A stretch of 64,000 nucleotides of DNA from Emiliania huxleyi CCMP1516 (lineage: Eukaryota > Haptophyta > Isochrysidales > Noelaerhabdaceae), in contig NW_005196603.1 in NCBI RefSeq assembly GCF_000372725.1, positions 63,489-127,488 of the forward strand. The letters run 5' to 3'. Positions 30,692-41,518 of the stretch are shown here, one piece after another; the first letter of the stretch is position 1; each line of letters opens with the position of its first letter. A program made the position numbers and the translations under genes. The notes under the pieces were generated by a model. The model was not told the DNA's origin and did no database searches. It saw only the letters and a list, made by a program, of their open reading frames with translations.

Positions 30692-31801
30692 GAGAGGCCA
30701 GAGTTGTGTTTGTGTTCGTGGCATCGTGGCAGTCCAACCCCAGAGGGTCTTGCCTGATAGTGCCTGCTACACGCACGCACACACACACCTTTTGGCCATT
30801 TGCGAATTGTTTTGAATCTGTGTATCGCGCGCCTTGCGGGGGGCGCGGAGGAAGAGCGGCCGCCTCCATTTCCATCGCCGCGAGATGTTTCCTCTTTTCC
30901 GACGCGCTCGACTATAGTCTTTGCTCTTTGGGGTACGGGTAAGGGTATGCTTCGGCATGTTCAGGTGTAAGTGTTCAAGGTAAGGTATGTATGTGACTGT
31001 AGAGACGATTTAGGTTTGGGGAGGGCGCGAGTGGGAGACTTTTCGGCGGGCGAAATGCGGCGGCTTGGATGTGTCCTTTGGGACGACCTCGTGGGACGAC
31101 CTGTTGCTCACCGTGTTGGGACGACCTGTGGCAGCGATCGATGCCGTCACCGGACGCGGCGGCGAGGCACACGGGCGCCGGCGTGGCGCGTCGGCAGGCC
31201 CACCACGAGCGGATGCGCGACGAGCGCGCTCGGGAAGCGGCCGCGGGCGACGCGGAGCTTCCGCCGGAGGACGACGCGGTCGAGATGGCGAGCGCCGTCC
31301 ACGTGCTGCGTGGACAGCGTGGCGGAGGTGGCCCGAACTACACCCTGCTGCGCAGCAAGGAGACGAAGGCGATGCGCCGGAAGCGAAAGCGCGAGGATGC
31401 CAGGGCGGCGCTCGACGGCCTAACTATAAGGTAAACTTCTCCACACACACGAGGTGGTGGGGCAAGCAAGGGGGGGCGACCCTCGCGTCTACGGCGCGGG
31501 CTCTCTCGGCTACGGGACCGGCCCCAGCTTCGGCTGAGGGCTAACAAGCTGCCGAGCCCAAATCTCTGCGAGAGCCGTGATTTCTTGCTGGTCTTCAAAA
31601 TACAAAAATCTCTCCCCTTACGTCCGGGGCCCCAGTTATATCCGGCGGCTTCCTATATCGCGAAAGAAAAAACAAGATCACGAGCCAGGAGAGCCGCTCC
31701 AGTGTACGACACACGACCATACATGCGCTCGGGAAGCCAAAAGCATTTCTTTTATATCCCAACTTTCGCGCCTGTGCTTCGCCGGGCACACGTTCACCGG
31801 C
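30692..31801. other. Interval with one weak ORF
   Basis: A plus frame at 31069-31434 (121 aa, ATG start) has a basic, charged C-terminus (LLRSKETKAMRRKRKREDAR) and could be a terminal exon of an unknown protein, confidence low. Near 31075-31130 the phrase GGGACGACCT occurs three times. The rest shows nothing recognisable. An AC run lies at about 30775-30792. Confidence 0.3.
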
Positions 31802-32878
31802 ATGCGCTGGAACGCGTCCGCGTCGGGTGCGACGCGGTTCCGATCTGTCGGCTTGCCACTACACGACACAGACGCTCCAACCGCGACGGAGCACCTTGGA
31901 AACGCTCCAGTTCGCCTGTGCCCGCTGTTGTCGAGCAACTCAAGTGCCGCAGCTTGGGAAGACGACGGCGTGGTGGGCTCGCACCCTGGAGGCGAAGCCG
32001 GACAGCGCTGCTTGCAGCGTTTGCTGCAAAGAATGGCCGCCTCGCCGCGGGGCTGCATGCGCCGCGTGGCGCTGGGCCGCCCGGCCGCCACTGCATCCGT
32101 GCCCATTTTCGTCGCGGTGGTGCCCCAGCTCCGCAGCCGGTTGGAGGCGATCACGAGGCGCGTGGCGGCGCTCGGAGCTGCTGATGTGACCCTGATCGAA
32201 TGTGCCAACGCCGATACGGTTGCGGCGCTCAGTGCACGGGAGCGTGCGTGCATTCACCCCGAGGGTCAGCCCACCCGCTTTCAGCCCGCGACTCACGTCG
32301 ATCCGCTCAAGGCCAATGGGACGCTGAGCTTAGCCATCAAGCACGCCCTCGCTTACGCCGATTTGCTGAGCCGCCCTGCTGCGCATGCAGCACTCATGCT
32401 AGAGGATGACGCAATGGTCCCGACCAGCCTGTGGCAAAGTCTCGCGCCGTATCGGGTGCCTTGCGACGCCGGCATCTTTTGGTTGAGCGCCTATCGGCAG
32501 GACATGCGAATCAAGGCGCTCGGAGGGATGATGGGCAGACGCAAGCCGCTGGTGGAGAGCTCCGATAGGCATGCCGACGTGCACCGCCACGACAGCCCCA
32601 ACACAATCATAAGCACGGCGGGCTACCTCTTCTTTCGAAGCGCGGCACGAACGATGCTATCGCAGCCGATCCGAGCACCAAGCGACGTCGCGCTCTCCCT
32701 GGTCAACTCGACGAGCGTTTGCGTTCAGGACTTCGCGAGCCGCTTTCAGCCGATGCCGCCACCCGCGGCCTGCAGGTTTGTCCCACCAGCACACCAGTAC
32801 GGGCCGAAGAGATGGCTCTTTGGGCAAGACAACGCACCCGTCGGCGGTCTGGCGCCCAGCGTTCACCAGGCGATATGA
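31802..32878 (+). CDS. GT25-like glycosyltransferase domain protein
   Basis: About 358 aa from ATG 31802 (the frame is open further upstream to 31577, so the start is uncertain). The middle reads like family-25 transferases, which add sugars in glycoprotein or lipopolysaccharide synthesis: GTLSLAIKHALAYADLL, then LMLEDDAMVP with an EDD metal-binding motif (about residue 200). GIFWLSAY, STAGYLFFRSAARTML and APSDVALS follow in the expected order. No signal anchor is visible from the chosen start. The Cys/Pro-rich end is unusual. Acceptor and donor are unknown. Confidence 0.6.
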   Translation: MRWNASASGATRFRSVGLPLHDTDAPTATEHLGNAPVRLCPLLSSNSSAAAWEDDGVVGSHPGGEAGQRCLQRLLQRMAASPRGCMRRVALGRPAATASVPIFVAVVPQLRSRLEAITRRVAALGAADVTLIECANADTVAALSARERACIHPEGQPTRFQPATHVDPLKANGTLSLAIKHALAYADLLSRPAAHAALMLEDDAMVPTSLWQSLAPYRVPCDAGIFWLSAYRQDMRIKALGGMMGRRKPLVESSDRHADVHRHDSPNTIISTAGYLFFRSAARTMLSQPIRAPSDVALSLVNSTSVCVQDFASRFQPMPPPAACRFVPPAHQYGPKRWLFGQDNAPVGGLAPSVHQAI

Positions 32879-32999
32879 AATGCGTCTTAGTTTCCCTCGT
32901 TTCTTTGTCGCGCGCCCTGACCGCTGCCCCCTCCGTCTCGATCTCCGTCCACCCGGCGCTCCATGGAGGCCGGATTATCCACAACCCCTCCACATAAAC

Positions 33000-33056
33000 G
33001 ACGGACACCTCTCGAGAGGTGAGATGGGTAAAAAGGAACAGGTCCCCGCCCCTGTG
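33000..33056 (-). mobile_element. Detached LINE 3' tail copy
   Basis: The reverse complement matches 17632-17680 almost base for base (CCTGTTCCTTTTTACCCATC, then GAGGTGTCCGT). No coding part of the element is next to it, so it is a severely 5'-truncated insertion in opposite orientation. Confidence 0.7.
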
Positions 33057-33237
33057 CGATCCATGGAGCATGGTCCTTCTCTTTTCCCTTTCTGCATTTT
33101 CTGGGTGGTGAATTAATTAACGTCGTCCTTTTCTTTCACTCGCAGTCGCGGTTGGACGCCCACCCCAATAATACAAGTCACGAGCCTCGCGCCGCGGGCC
33201 CCGTATGAGTCGGACGCTTGGGGCAGGGCGGCTCGAC

Positions 33238-34113
33238 TCAGCGTTTGAGGTACTTCAGCTTCGGCAAGCTGCCCTTCGAGATTGACGCCGTAAGCGCGTC
33301 GGCACCCGCGTCACCAAACCGGTTCTTCTCGAGGACCAACTCCTCGATACTCGCCAGCTTGCCCTCGGCCGCCGTAGCCATTAGCGCCACGATGCCCGCA
33401 TCGCGAATCCCGTTGTCGGCAAGGTGCAGCGTCTTGAGCGCCGGCGCCTCCTTCTCGGCGAGCCCCTCCGCAAGGGCCTTGGCGCCGTCGTCGCCGACGG
33501 CATTGTTGCCTAGGAAGAGCCACTCCAGGCTGGGTAGCCCGCCGTCGCCGATGCATGCAGCGAGGTGCCGCATTCCGTCGACGCCCAACTCGGTGCCGCT
33601 GAGGAAGAGGCTCCTGAGGTGTTTCAAGCCGCCGGCGCGCTTGAGACGCCTTTGGCTGCCGGTGGTCGTGGCGGCGGCGATGGCATCCGCGCCCGCGGAG
33701 CCAAGCGGATTGTCGCTGAGATTGAGAAGCTCGAGTTGCGACGACGCCTCGCTGCGTAACCAGTGGCCGAGCGTCGGCGCGTCTGCTTCCGTGATGTTCT
33801 TGCCGCTCGCGAAGATTGCGGTGGGCCGCTCGCGAAGAAAGTCTGCCAGCGACGGGGCGACCTTTCGGGATAGCAGCAGCGCCGCCTTTCTATCGGCCCG
33901 AAGCGTTTCTAGCAGCTCTGCCAGCAGCCGCCGCATGCATGTACTCGTCCTGGCAAGGCGGCCCAGGTGGCTTGGCTCGAGCACGTCGCTGGAGTACGAG
34001 CCGATCAACTCGATGAGGTCGTCGGGCTGCGTGTCGAGCGGCGGCGATGTTGTGCCACCATCGTCCCACGCAAACTCCGACGCAAACCGCCATTCTGCGG
34101 CGTCGAGCGCCAT
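33238..34113 (-). CDS. LRR (ribonuclease-inhibitor type) protein
   Basis: A single-exon 291-aa protein. An N-terminal helical part (DDLIELIGSYSSDVL) is followed by leucine-rich repeats of the long RI type, about 28 residues each: LELLNLSDNPLGSAGADAIA, LRSLFLSGTELGVDGMRHL, LEWLFLGNNAVGDDGAKALA, LKTLHLADNGIRDAGIVAL and IEELVLEKNRFGDAGADAL. These form a curved protein-binding surface. The frame extends to a GTG at 34143, but ATG 34113 is the first methionine. It is divergent from the TPR gene, with 263 bp between the starts. Partner unknown. Confidence 0.85.
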   Translation of the reverse strand: MALDAAEWRFASEFAWDDGGTTSPPLDTQPDDLIELIGSYSSDVLEPSHLGRLARTSTCMRRLLAELLETLRADRKAALLLSRKVAPSLADFLRERPTAIFASGKNITEADAPTLGHWLRSEASSQLELLNLSDNPLGSAGADAIAAATTTGSQRRLKRAGGLKHLRSLFLSGTELGVDGMRHLAACIGDGGLPSLEWLFLGNNAVGDDGAKALAEGLAEKEAPALKTLHLADNGIRDAGIVALMATAAEGKLASIEELVLEKNRFGDAGADALTASISKGSLPKLKYLKR

Positions 34114-34376
34114 ATACACACCCACCTGGCGAGGTACTCCCACGCCTCTCGGGATCTAGTCTGGCCGAGTCAACCCGAGAGGCTGGGGCGCGAGCCTCGG
34201 TGAGACTGCGTCAGCTGTTTTCACAGCAGGCTGGAAGTACTCGCCAGACACCCACCTTATCTTGGCCTTGTGGGTATCTCGAGACCTCGAGAGAAGCCGA
34301 CCGGAGTCCCAAGACCTGGCGGACGCATGTTTTCTTTTCAAGATTTCACCAGTGTGCCGCGGCAATTGCTGCCCCA
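34114..34376. promoter_or_regulatory. Divergent intergenic region LRR/TPR
   Basis: 263 bp between two start codons pointing away from each other, so it should hold both promoters. No clear TATA or other motif. The stretch at about 34210-34240 (tttcacagcaggctggaagt) repeats one at about 500-520 near the left edge. Confidence 0.4.
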
Positions 34377-36525
34377 ATGACTACGGCGGACACCCTTCGC
34401 TCCGAGGGCAACGCGCTCTTCAAGTCCGGTCGCTACTCGGAGGCGGAGGAGCGCTACGCCGCGGCCATCGCCGCGCTCGCTGGCGCGCCCGAGAGCGAGG
34501 AGGCGCGCAAGTGCCGGCTCAACAGGTGCGCGTGCCTGCTGCGGTTGCATGGCTACGAGGCGGCTCGGCGTGAGGCGGAGACGGTGATCGAGCAGAGCGG
34601 CGGCACCGCCGCAAAGGCGCACTTCCGGCTGGGGCAGTGCCTCGACGCGCTGCACGAGCCGCAGGCTGCGGCGGCCGCGCTGACGCAAGCCATCAAGCTC
34701 GACCCCAAGGCGCGCGAGCCGCGCGAGGCGCTCGAGGCTGTGCGCGCACGGCTCAAGGCGCAGCCGCAGCTCGAGCTCGTCCTCGACGACCTCCGCCTCG
34801 TCGAGGAGCGGGCGCTGCGGGCGCTCTGCCACTCGGACCTCTCCCGCTCGCGCCAGCAGCTCGAGCTGATGCTCAAGCAGGCGCGCGCGCAGGCGGGCAC
34901 GCTCGGGCGGGACGCGGGCCACTGGGAGGGGCGCGCCCTGCTCGGCCTCGCGCTCGTCTGCGTCGACGAGGGCGAGGCTGCCGCCGCCGCCGACTACATC
35001 GCCGCTTGCCGCCGCCGGCTGCCCGCCGAAGACGCCGCGCGGCAGGACGCGAGGCTCGAGGGCGCGCTCGCGCTGGTCTCTGCCGCCGTCGCGCTCGAGA
35101 CGGAGCAGCTGGTGGAGGCGGAGGAGCATGTGGCCGCGGGCCTCTCCCTCGCCCGCTCGACCCGCAGCGACGCGCTCCTGCTGCGGCTGCTCGGCACCTC
35201 CTCGGCGCCGCCGGGCCGTCTGTGTGGAGGCCTGGCCGTCGCCGCAGCCGGCACAGAGGCTCGGGGCCCGGCCTCTATAGGCGCTGCTCGCGCGGCACGG
35301 GCGGTGGGGAGAGGCGGAGGCGGCGGCGAGGGAGGGCCTTGCCGTGGCGGCCGAGAGCGGCGACAGCCATGGCCTCGCCGTCTGCCGGCTGGCGCTCGGG
35401 GAGTCACTGCGGGGGCAGCGGCGCGTCGCCGCCGCCGGCGAAGCGCTGCGCGGCGCCTTCGCGGCGGCGCACGCGCTCGGCCACGCGCGCGCGCTGTCGG
35501 CGGCGCACTCGAGCTACGCGCGCCTCCAGCTCGAGCACGGCATCGCGCCCGACCGCGTCGCGTCTGCCATCGACAAGCTCGACAAGGAGCAGACACTTCC
35601 TAGACACTTCCTAGACACTGCCTGGACACTTCCTAGACACTAGAGACTGGTCCGGCCTCTGGAAGCACGGCCCGCTCGACAAGGACGCCGCGACGCGCCC
35701 CCTCGGCAGGCGCACTCCATCTCGTCGATCAACGGCTTGCGCGGCGCCGCCTGCGACGACGCGCACAACCTCTTCCTCGCCGCGACGCGCCACGGCTCGA
35801 GGCCGCGCGCCGAGTGCGTGCGCGGCCTCCGGGCTGCGCTGGCAGAGGACGCAGCACTGCACTCCTCGTCGGCGCACGCGCGGCTCTCCGGCGCGCTCGC
35901 GCTCGCTCTACTCGGTGACCCCGCCGCCGGCGTCGGGTCGGCGACACCGCCGGTCGAAGAGAGCGTCGAGACGACGACGGCGGCGCTCGCACTGCCCCCG
36001 GGAGGAGGCGGGCGTGGCGCGAGGGAGGAGCCGGTCCCTCCGCTCGGCTCCGCCGCGGCCGCCGCCGAGGCGCAGCGCAGCCTCGAGGCGGGCCTCGGGA
36101 TCGCGACCTCGCACTTGGAGCGCGCCGACCTCCTCGGCCTGCTCTGCTTGCGCCACCTGGCGACCCCCGACGGTGGCGCGGCCGCTGTCCGCTTCGCCCG
36201 CGAGGCATGCGAGGCGTCGCACGCGTCCGGTTTCGCCCGGCCGCTCGAGCGAGTCAACCTCGCCGTCGCGCTCCTCGCCGCCGGGGAGGAGGGAGGAGGG
36301 CCGGGGGCGGAGGCCGAGGCGACGGCGCTGCTTGAAGCGGTCACCACCGCCCCGGAGCAGGACCCTGCAAGCGCGAGCAGGGCGCACCGCGCGTTGGCGC
36401 TTGTGCACGAGGCCGCGGGCCAGCCAGGGTTGGCGGCGGCTTGTCTCGAGAAGGCGGAGGCCGTTGAGACAGCGGGCTGGGAGGCCCGGAAGGCCGCGGC
36501 CGCCTCGATCCCCGGCGCGGGTTAG
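34377..36525 (+). CDS. TPR-repeat protein
   Basis: The start at 34377 opens a TPR array: LRSEGNALFKSGRYSEAEER, CRLNRCACLLRLHGYEAAR, AHFRLGQCLDALHEPQAA. This is the co-chaperone type, binding short peptide tails. Further helical repeats follow in later exons: LLARHGRWGEAEAAAREGL, LGESLRGQRRVAAAGEAL, DWSGLWKHGPLDKD, and a final exon of about 260 codons ending at 36525. Exon 2 is 35281-35588. Its donor (GA|GC at 35589) joins across a 55-nt intron made of TAGACACTTCC repeats to 35644, giving LDKEDWSGLWK. The end of exon 1 (near 35200) and the join between 35644-35690 and the last exon (from about 35710) are unresolved. The latter needs a tiny intron or a sequencing indel. Confidence 0.7.
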
Positions 36526-36844
36526 CGAGAGAGTAGGATTTTGCGCCGTTGGCGACTCCGACTGCTCTGCCGTCTGCGCGTTACGGCGGCGAGACACGAC
36601 GAGCGCACCCGGTTTTCTTCCAGGATTATTGCTTTCTAGTATAACAGCCTCATGTTTCATACCGCCGATGCCACGCCGTCGCCGATGCGGCTTGCGGGCG
36701 GCCGGGCGGTAGCTTCCACCAGGCACCACCACGTCGAGCTGACGTCACACTGTGACAGCTCGGATCACAATCGACACAATCCTCCCCCACAATCCACACT
36801 CAGGCGCCCTCTCAAAAGATACCAAAAAAACGTACCCTCTACCC
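36526..36844. other. Intergenic between convergent genes
   Basis: 319 bp separating the 3' ends of the TPR gene (+) and the sugar transporter (-). Nothing recognisable. Confidence 0.4.
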
Positions 36845-39029
36845 TCAAGAACGGGAGAGCTCCTTCTCAATCTGGTCGAGCGACTTACCTCGAGTCTCGG
36901 GCACGTGGACGGCCGCGAAAACGAGCCCGAAGAGCAGCAGGGCAGCGTGCGGCACGAAAGCGGCCGCCCCGAGCCGTTCGGCTTGGAGCAAAAAGACGAA
37001 GGTCGTCGCGAACTGCGCCGTCCAATGCACCGAGGAGGCGAGCGCGGCGCCCGTCGAGCGGTACGCCGCGGGGAAAACCTCTGCGGGCAGCAGCAATGCG
37101 ACGGGGCCGAGGCCGAGCGCAAACGACCCGACGAAACCGGCTGCCGCCGCGATGCAGAGCGGCGGCGCCCACGGCTCGAGCGGGCTGGCGGCCGCCAAAG
37201 TGAGGAGTGCGGCGCAGGCGGCTGCGCCGAACGTGGAGGCGAGGAGCAAACGCCGGCGGCCGAGGTAGTCCATGAGCAGGGCGGTCAGCAGCGTGGCGCA
37301 GACGTTGCTCGCGTGCACGGCGACGGCGACGCTCGCGCAGGTGGCGTCGGAGAAGCCGCGGGCGAGCAGGTAGGTGGAGGAGAAGTTGAAGAGGTTTGCC
37401 ACCCCAGAGAGCTGCTGCAGCGCGGTGAGGCTGACTGTGATGAGCAGCGCGCGGCGCACGGCGGGCTGCGTTGCCACCGCCTGGCGGCGACGCGAAGAGG
37501 GAAACGCGGTGGCCGGTGCGACGAGGACAGCGCGTCCCCACACGGCAGAGGAGAGGGAGAGGGAGGGAGGGAGGGTGGTGGTGGTGTGTGTGTGTGTGGG
37601 GGGGGGGACCTGCCAGATGGGCGGCGCCCGGAGCTGCGCAACGTCGTCGAGGCTCATGTGCGCGGCCGGGAGGGCCGAGCCGCAGCCGGTGGCGCCCATC
37701 GCTTGGGACTGGGCGCCTAGGTTGGAGCCGCACGAGGAGTGGGAAGAGGCTCGCGTGAGCGAGCGCTCGAGCTGGATCTGGAGCAGGTCGTGGCCGCGCC
37801 GCGCCGCCTCGAGCATGCAGTAGAGCTCCTCCTGCACCTCCAGGTCGTCGGGAGGGCGGTCCCGTAGCTGGACCTGCGGGGCACGGGCGGGCGGGGGCGA
37901 GGCGCGGCTCCCCTCGGGGAAAGGCGGTGCATGTGCGGGGCGGCGGGCCGGGCGGCACCAGCATCTCCTCCGCCATGATGTCGTTGCCTGCTCACGGCAG
38001 CGGCGGGCGCGCAGAGGGGATGAGCCCACCAAAGAGGGGCGGGCGGGGGCGGGGGTGGGTGGGGCGGCGCGGGCAGCGCAGCGCGCCCATGACGACGTAC
38101 CACCGCGGCGACTCGAGCAGGAGGGGCTGGAAGAGGAGCTGCAGCAGCGCGGGCAGCGCGGGCAGGCCGAGCAGGACGGGCCAGCCCTGCAGAGTGCCGA
38201 GTCCGGCCGGTAGCCCGAGCAGCTGGGCGGCGAGCATCCCCAGGCCGAGGGCGAGCTGGTTTGCGGTTCCGAGCGCGCCTCGCAGGTGGGCGGGGGAGAC
38301 CTCGCCGAGGTAGAGCGGGACTACCACCGCGGCACCGCCGCACGCGATGCCGGACACGAGCCGGCCCAGCAGCAGCAGCAGCACGCGGTCGAAGCAGACC
38401 AGCCACCCGCCGGCGACGGCGCACTCGGGCAGCGCGCTCGCTGCCTCGAGGAGGGCGCCGACGAAGAAGACGGCGGTGACCCAGAGCAGGTACGTCTTGC
38501 GGCCCCAACGGTCCGTGAGCGCCGTCGTGGCGTTGCAGCCCAGCAGCGCGCCAAGCATAAAGATGGACACGATAAGCGACCAGAGAAGGTCGTTGGACGG
38601 CAGCGGGATGGCGACGCCCTCAGGCGTGAGCGCTGCGGGAGGGATTCCCAGCGCGGCGCGCAGCGGCTTGGCTAGCGTGTTCATGCTCCCGAGGCTGTAC
38701 CCGCACATGAGCGTCGAGAGCATGGCGACGGCAGCCGCGCCGGCGAGCGGGCGAGAGGAGCCGCCGGTGAGGACGACCGGAGACTCGTGCGCCGGTATCT
38801 CGGAAAAGTTGTCGGACAGGTTGGCCAGCGACACCACCGATCGGTTGTGCACAACGCGCTGTGTCAGACCCGGCACGGCGACGTACGCCAGGTCGGCCAG
38901 CGACGACGTGCGGGAGAAGCCGCCGACACAGCCGTCCACGAGGTTCTCGCTCGAGCGCGACGCGAGGAGGAGCTGGTCGCGCAAGTAAGAAGCGGACACA
39001 AAGCTGTCGGCGGCGACGCGCGAACGCAT
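36845..39029 (-). CDS. MFS sugar transporter (GLUT/HXT type)
   Basis: Major facilitator protein of about 614 aa that should move hexose across a membrane. Exon 1 (39029 to about 38085) has a 120-residue polar N-terminus, then six helices with TDRWGRKTYLLW (loop 2-3 motif), GRLVSGIACGGAAVVVPLYL, GEVSPAHLRG and LESPRWYV. Exon 2 (37873-37610) is the cytoplasmic central loop. Exon 3 (37480-36845) supplies helices 7-12 with ALQQLSGVANLFNF, DYLGRRRLLL, LLPAEVFPAAYRSTG and the closing VPETRGKSLDQIEKEL. Intron 2 (37481-37609, GT-AG) is in frame and includes a TG/G-rich run. Intron 1 is about 211 nt, probably GC-AG from 38084 to 37874, but its donor is uncertain. Direction of transport and membrane cannot be told. 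Confidence 0.88.
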
Positions 39030-39224
39030 CGCAGCCTCTTGCCGCACGCACGCGAGCGCGACACGCCGCCGTGGTTGACTAGGGACTAAGCGTTTTCTGC
39101 ATTTCTTCTCTCTATCTCTCTTCTCTCTCTCTCCCCTCCCTCTCTCTCTATGGGTCAAAGACCACGCGTATGGAAAGGGGTGGGTCAAGACGGATACGGG
39201 CTGGAAGTGGATGGGGGCGCAGTA

Positions 39225-40170
39225 CTACGACGCGAAGTGGGCCAAGAAAGCCCATAACGCGGCTGGTGCTCGCACCAACACGGACCGGACGGTGTATGTA
39301 TGTACGGGGCGGCGTCGGCGAGAGCGCCTCCTCCTTCGTCGTCCACCACACGCAGCAGATCTCCAAGGCGGCGGTGGCGGGCGACGCGCAGCGAGGCCGT
39401 GCCAGTTCTTGGTTGTCCATGTGACCTCATCGAGGTGCTGAGCATGCGAAAGTTTGTTGCTCAGCTGGTTCGCCGCCTCCCTCAGGGTGCTGCGAACCTC
39501 CTTTCCAAAGCCTCCGAAGCTCTCGAAGTCGAACAAGCGCAGATCGCAATCCTGCTCCTGCGCAAAGCGGTAATCGCCATCCAGCTCCTTGAGCTTTCCC
39601 TTGGGGGCATCCGCATCCTCCCCCTCCCCTACCTCCTCCACCTCCGCCTCCTCCTCCTCCTCCTCCTCCTCCGCCACCGCCGCTGCCGTCGCTCCCGACG
39701 GCGAGTACTTGCCGCGCCCTTTGACCGACCAGATTCAGCAGCCCGGGCTCCGTATTGCCGAAGCGAACATACGCCCCCTTCCAGCCGAGCTCTCCGTCGC
39801 CGGCCGCGTCCTTGCCCTTGCTCGCAAGCGAGCTCGTGAGCTTCAAATCGGCAACAAGGCGCCTGTGCCCCCTGCCGATGTTTGCCGCCGCCACGTCAGG
39901 TTGTTTGGGGTTACTGTAACTGAGGTGTGCAGTCGGCTCCATCTCGATGATCATGCCCCACGCCGAGCGGAGGGTCTTGACCAGTCGTTTGAGTAGGAAT
40001 TTGTGTCTTGTAGCATGCTTTAACTGAGGGTTAACCATCGCGGCGTCGCCGAGGATGTCGTGCAGCTGGCCGTTGGGTGCCCTCTTGCCTGCCTCCGCCG
40101 CCTGGCAGGCGACATCGAGGGGGAGCCCGAGGCGGCGCTGAACGGTGACGCGCATCGCCCAGGACTCCAT
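39225..40170 (-). mobile_element. Transposon-type ORF with nuclease-like motif, frameshifted
   Basis: Two overlapping minus frames together read like one protein broken inside a (GGA/GAG)n microsatellite. The upstream frame (40170 to about 39700) has NPQLKHATRHKFLLKRLVKT, EPTAHLSYSNPKQPDVAAAN, LVADLKLTSS and AYVRFGNTEPGLLNLV. Here PD followed by DLK has the spacing of a PD-(D/E)XK nuclease core. The downstream frame continues with acidic Glu repeats, then RFAQEQDCDLRLFDFESFGG and REAANQLSNKLSHAQHLDEV, a style I associate with multicopy mobile-element proteins in algal genomes. No terminal repeats were found. Likely a decayed element. Function is inferred only from the motif. Confidence 0.45.
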
Positions 40171-40307
40171 CTTAAAAAAGAAAAATGCCGCAGGTTTCCC
40201 GTTAACTGCAGAAGCCCCCTCTACTCGGAGCTAGTGGACACGGACACGGCACCACACGTCACGTACACGACTGCTTAATTACTTTGCCCGGCTCCCCAGG
40301 TTGGGCT

Positions 40308-40560
40308 GTCTGAGGTTTGCCTCTCGCACCACCCACCACGTCTGTTTTCCTTTCCTTTTTTCTCTACAAGACCCTTCGTTTTCTCTAGTTTCCCGGGAAA
40401 ATTCCTTGGAAATCGTCAATTATTGGGCTCTGAGCCGAGTCTGAGAGTTTGTGTTTGTCGCGTCTGAGGCTGGTTTGGGCTCAAATTTAGGTCAAATTTT
40501 AGGCCAAGGAATCGGCAAAATGCCCGGAATTTTGCGGAGAACCCGTGCCCTACCCTTCCC
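40308..40560 (-). repeat. Noncoding dispersed repeat, about 240 bp
   Basis: Relatively AT-rich block whose reverse complement matches about 58590-58800. Shared anchors are GCCCGGAATTTTGCGGAGAA (versus GGGTTCTCCGCGAAATTCCC reversed) and GAGGTTTGCCTCTCGCAC at the other end. No open frame is conserved between copies, so it is a noncoding mobile or duplicated sequence. Confidence 0.65.
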
Positions 40561-40984
40561 CCCCCAAAGTCGGAACCCGGCCGCGTCGTGGCTCGTGACA
40601 CGCAAGCTTCAGTAGCCCGTTTCCCGCGGAACGAAGGGCATCGCCTTCGGGTTCAGCGTAGACGTTAGCGGGACGGGGCGAGGGACGCGGAGCCCAACAG
40701 GCGCCGCTCCTGCCAACGGTTCGGGGCGAGGGGCGTCGGGTCCCACCTCCGCCTCGATGACACTCGCTTCAGCCACCCCTTTAGCTTCAGCTTCCGCCTC
40801 CGCCTCCGCCTCCGCCGCCGCGGTCACGTCAAACGCGTAGCAGCAGCCCGCCGATGCCGCCGATCCCGCGAACGAAGCGCGAGCAATTCGCTTGCGGCGC
40901 TGACCAGCTCAATCGCCGCTCCGTGCCCGCGGTGGTGCTGTACGAGCCATTCGACGAGCGGCATCTGATCAACGACCCCCAGCT
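40561..40984. other. Unassigned, possible exon remnant
   Basis: A plus frame ending at 40988 (ADQLNRRSVPAVVLYEPFDE) looks like a protein C-terminus but has no upstream exon that I can attach. A minus Glu/Ala repeat frame (40609-40827) is compositional only. No gene is called. Confidence 0.25.
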
Positions 40985-41389
40985 TTAGTTTAATTTAGTT
41001 AAATTTAGTTTGCATTCAAAAAAAAGTCGACCTAACTCGACCTTTGCTGAGAGCGCCGAGTAGAAGTCGCGGCCGACGTACGAAAAGATGACCGAGATGC
41101 CGCTGTTGATGAGGACGAGGAGCAGCATGAGACCAAAGTTCAGCTTCGCGCCCTCCGCGTTCTCAAAGTAGGGCACGGCCAGCCGCCAGAAGAGGCGCAG
41201 CCGCTCCTGGACTGTATCCTCACGTGCTGGTGCCGCGTGCTCCTCGCGCCGCTCCGTCGCCACCGGCTCGGAGCAGCGCGGCTGAGCCAAGGTATGGTGC
41301 GGGCGGGAGACGAGAGGCTGTCTGCTGAGGGTTAGGCTCGCGCCCGGCGAGACGCAGAGAAGCGCGATCGCGAGGGCACCGGATCGCAT
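40985..41389 (-). pseudogene. Truncated 5' end of SbmA/ABCD-type ABC transporter
   Basis: From ATG 41389 there is a signal/transit-like peptide (MRSGALAIALLCVSPGASL). About 60 polar residues follow, then the start of an ABC half-transporter membrane domain of the ABCD/SbmA kind: LRLFWRLAVPYFENAEGAKL, LLLVLINSGISVIFSYVGRD, FYSALSAK. The frame then hits a GTCGAG donor-like site at about 41040 and low-complexity AT sequence, and stops at 40985. The rest of the membrane domain and the ATPase domain (over 400 residues) are not found in the next kilobases, which hold repeats. So this is a truncated gene, or the first exon of a gene broken by the repeat cluster. Confidence 0.65.
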
Positions 41390-41518
41390 CGTCCAGAAAC
41401 GAGAAATTGGAGTGCAACGACTGGTCACGGGATTGTCGCGCACTCGCACTAATAACACAGGAAGAAGAAGAATCCCAAGTTGAAGTGCACTCCGCTGACT
41501 GACTGCGCGCCCCGACGG

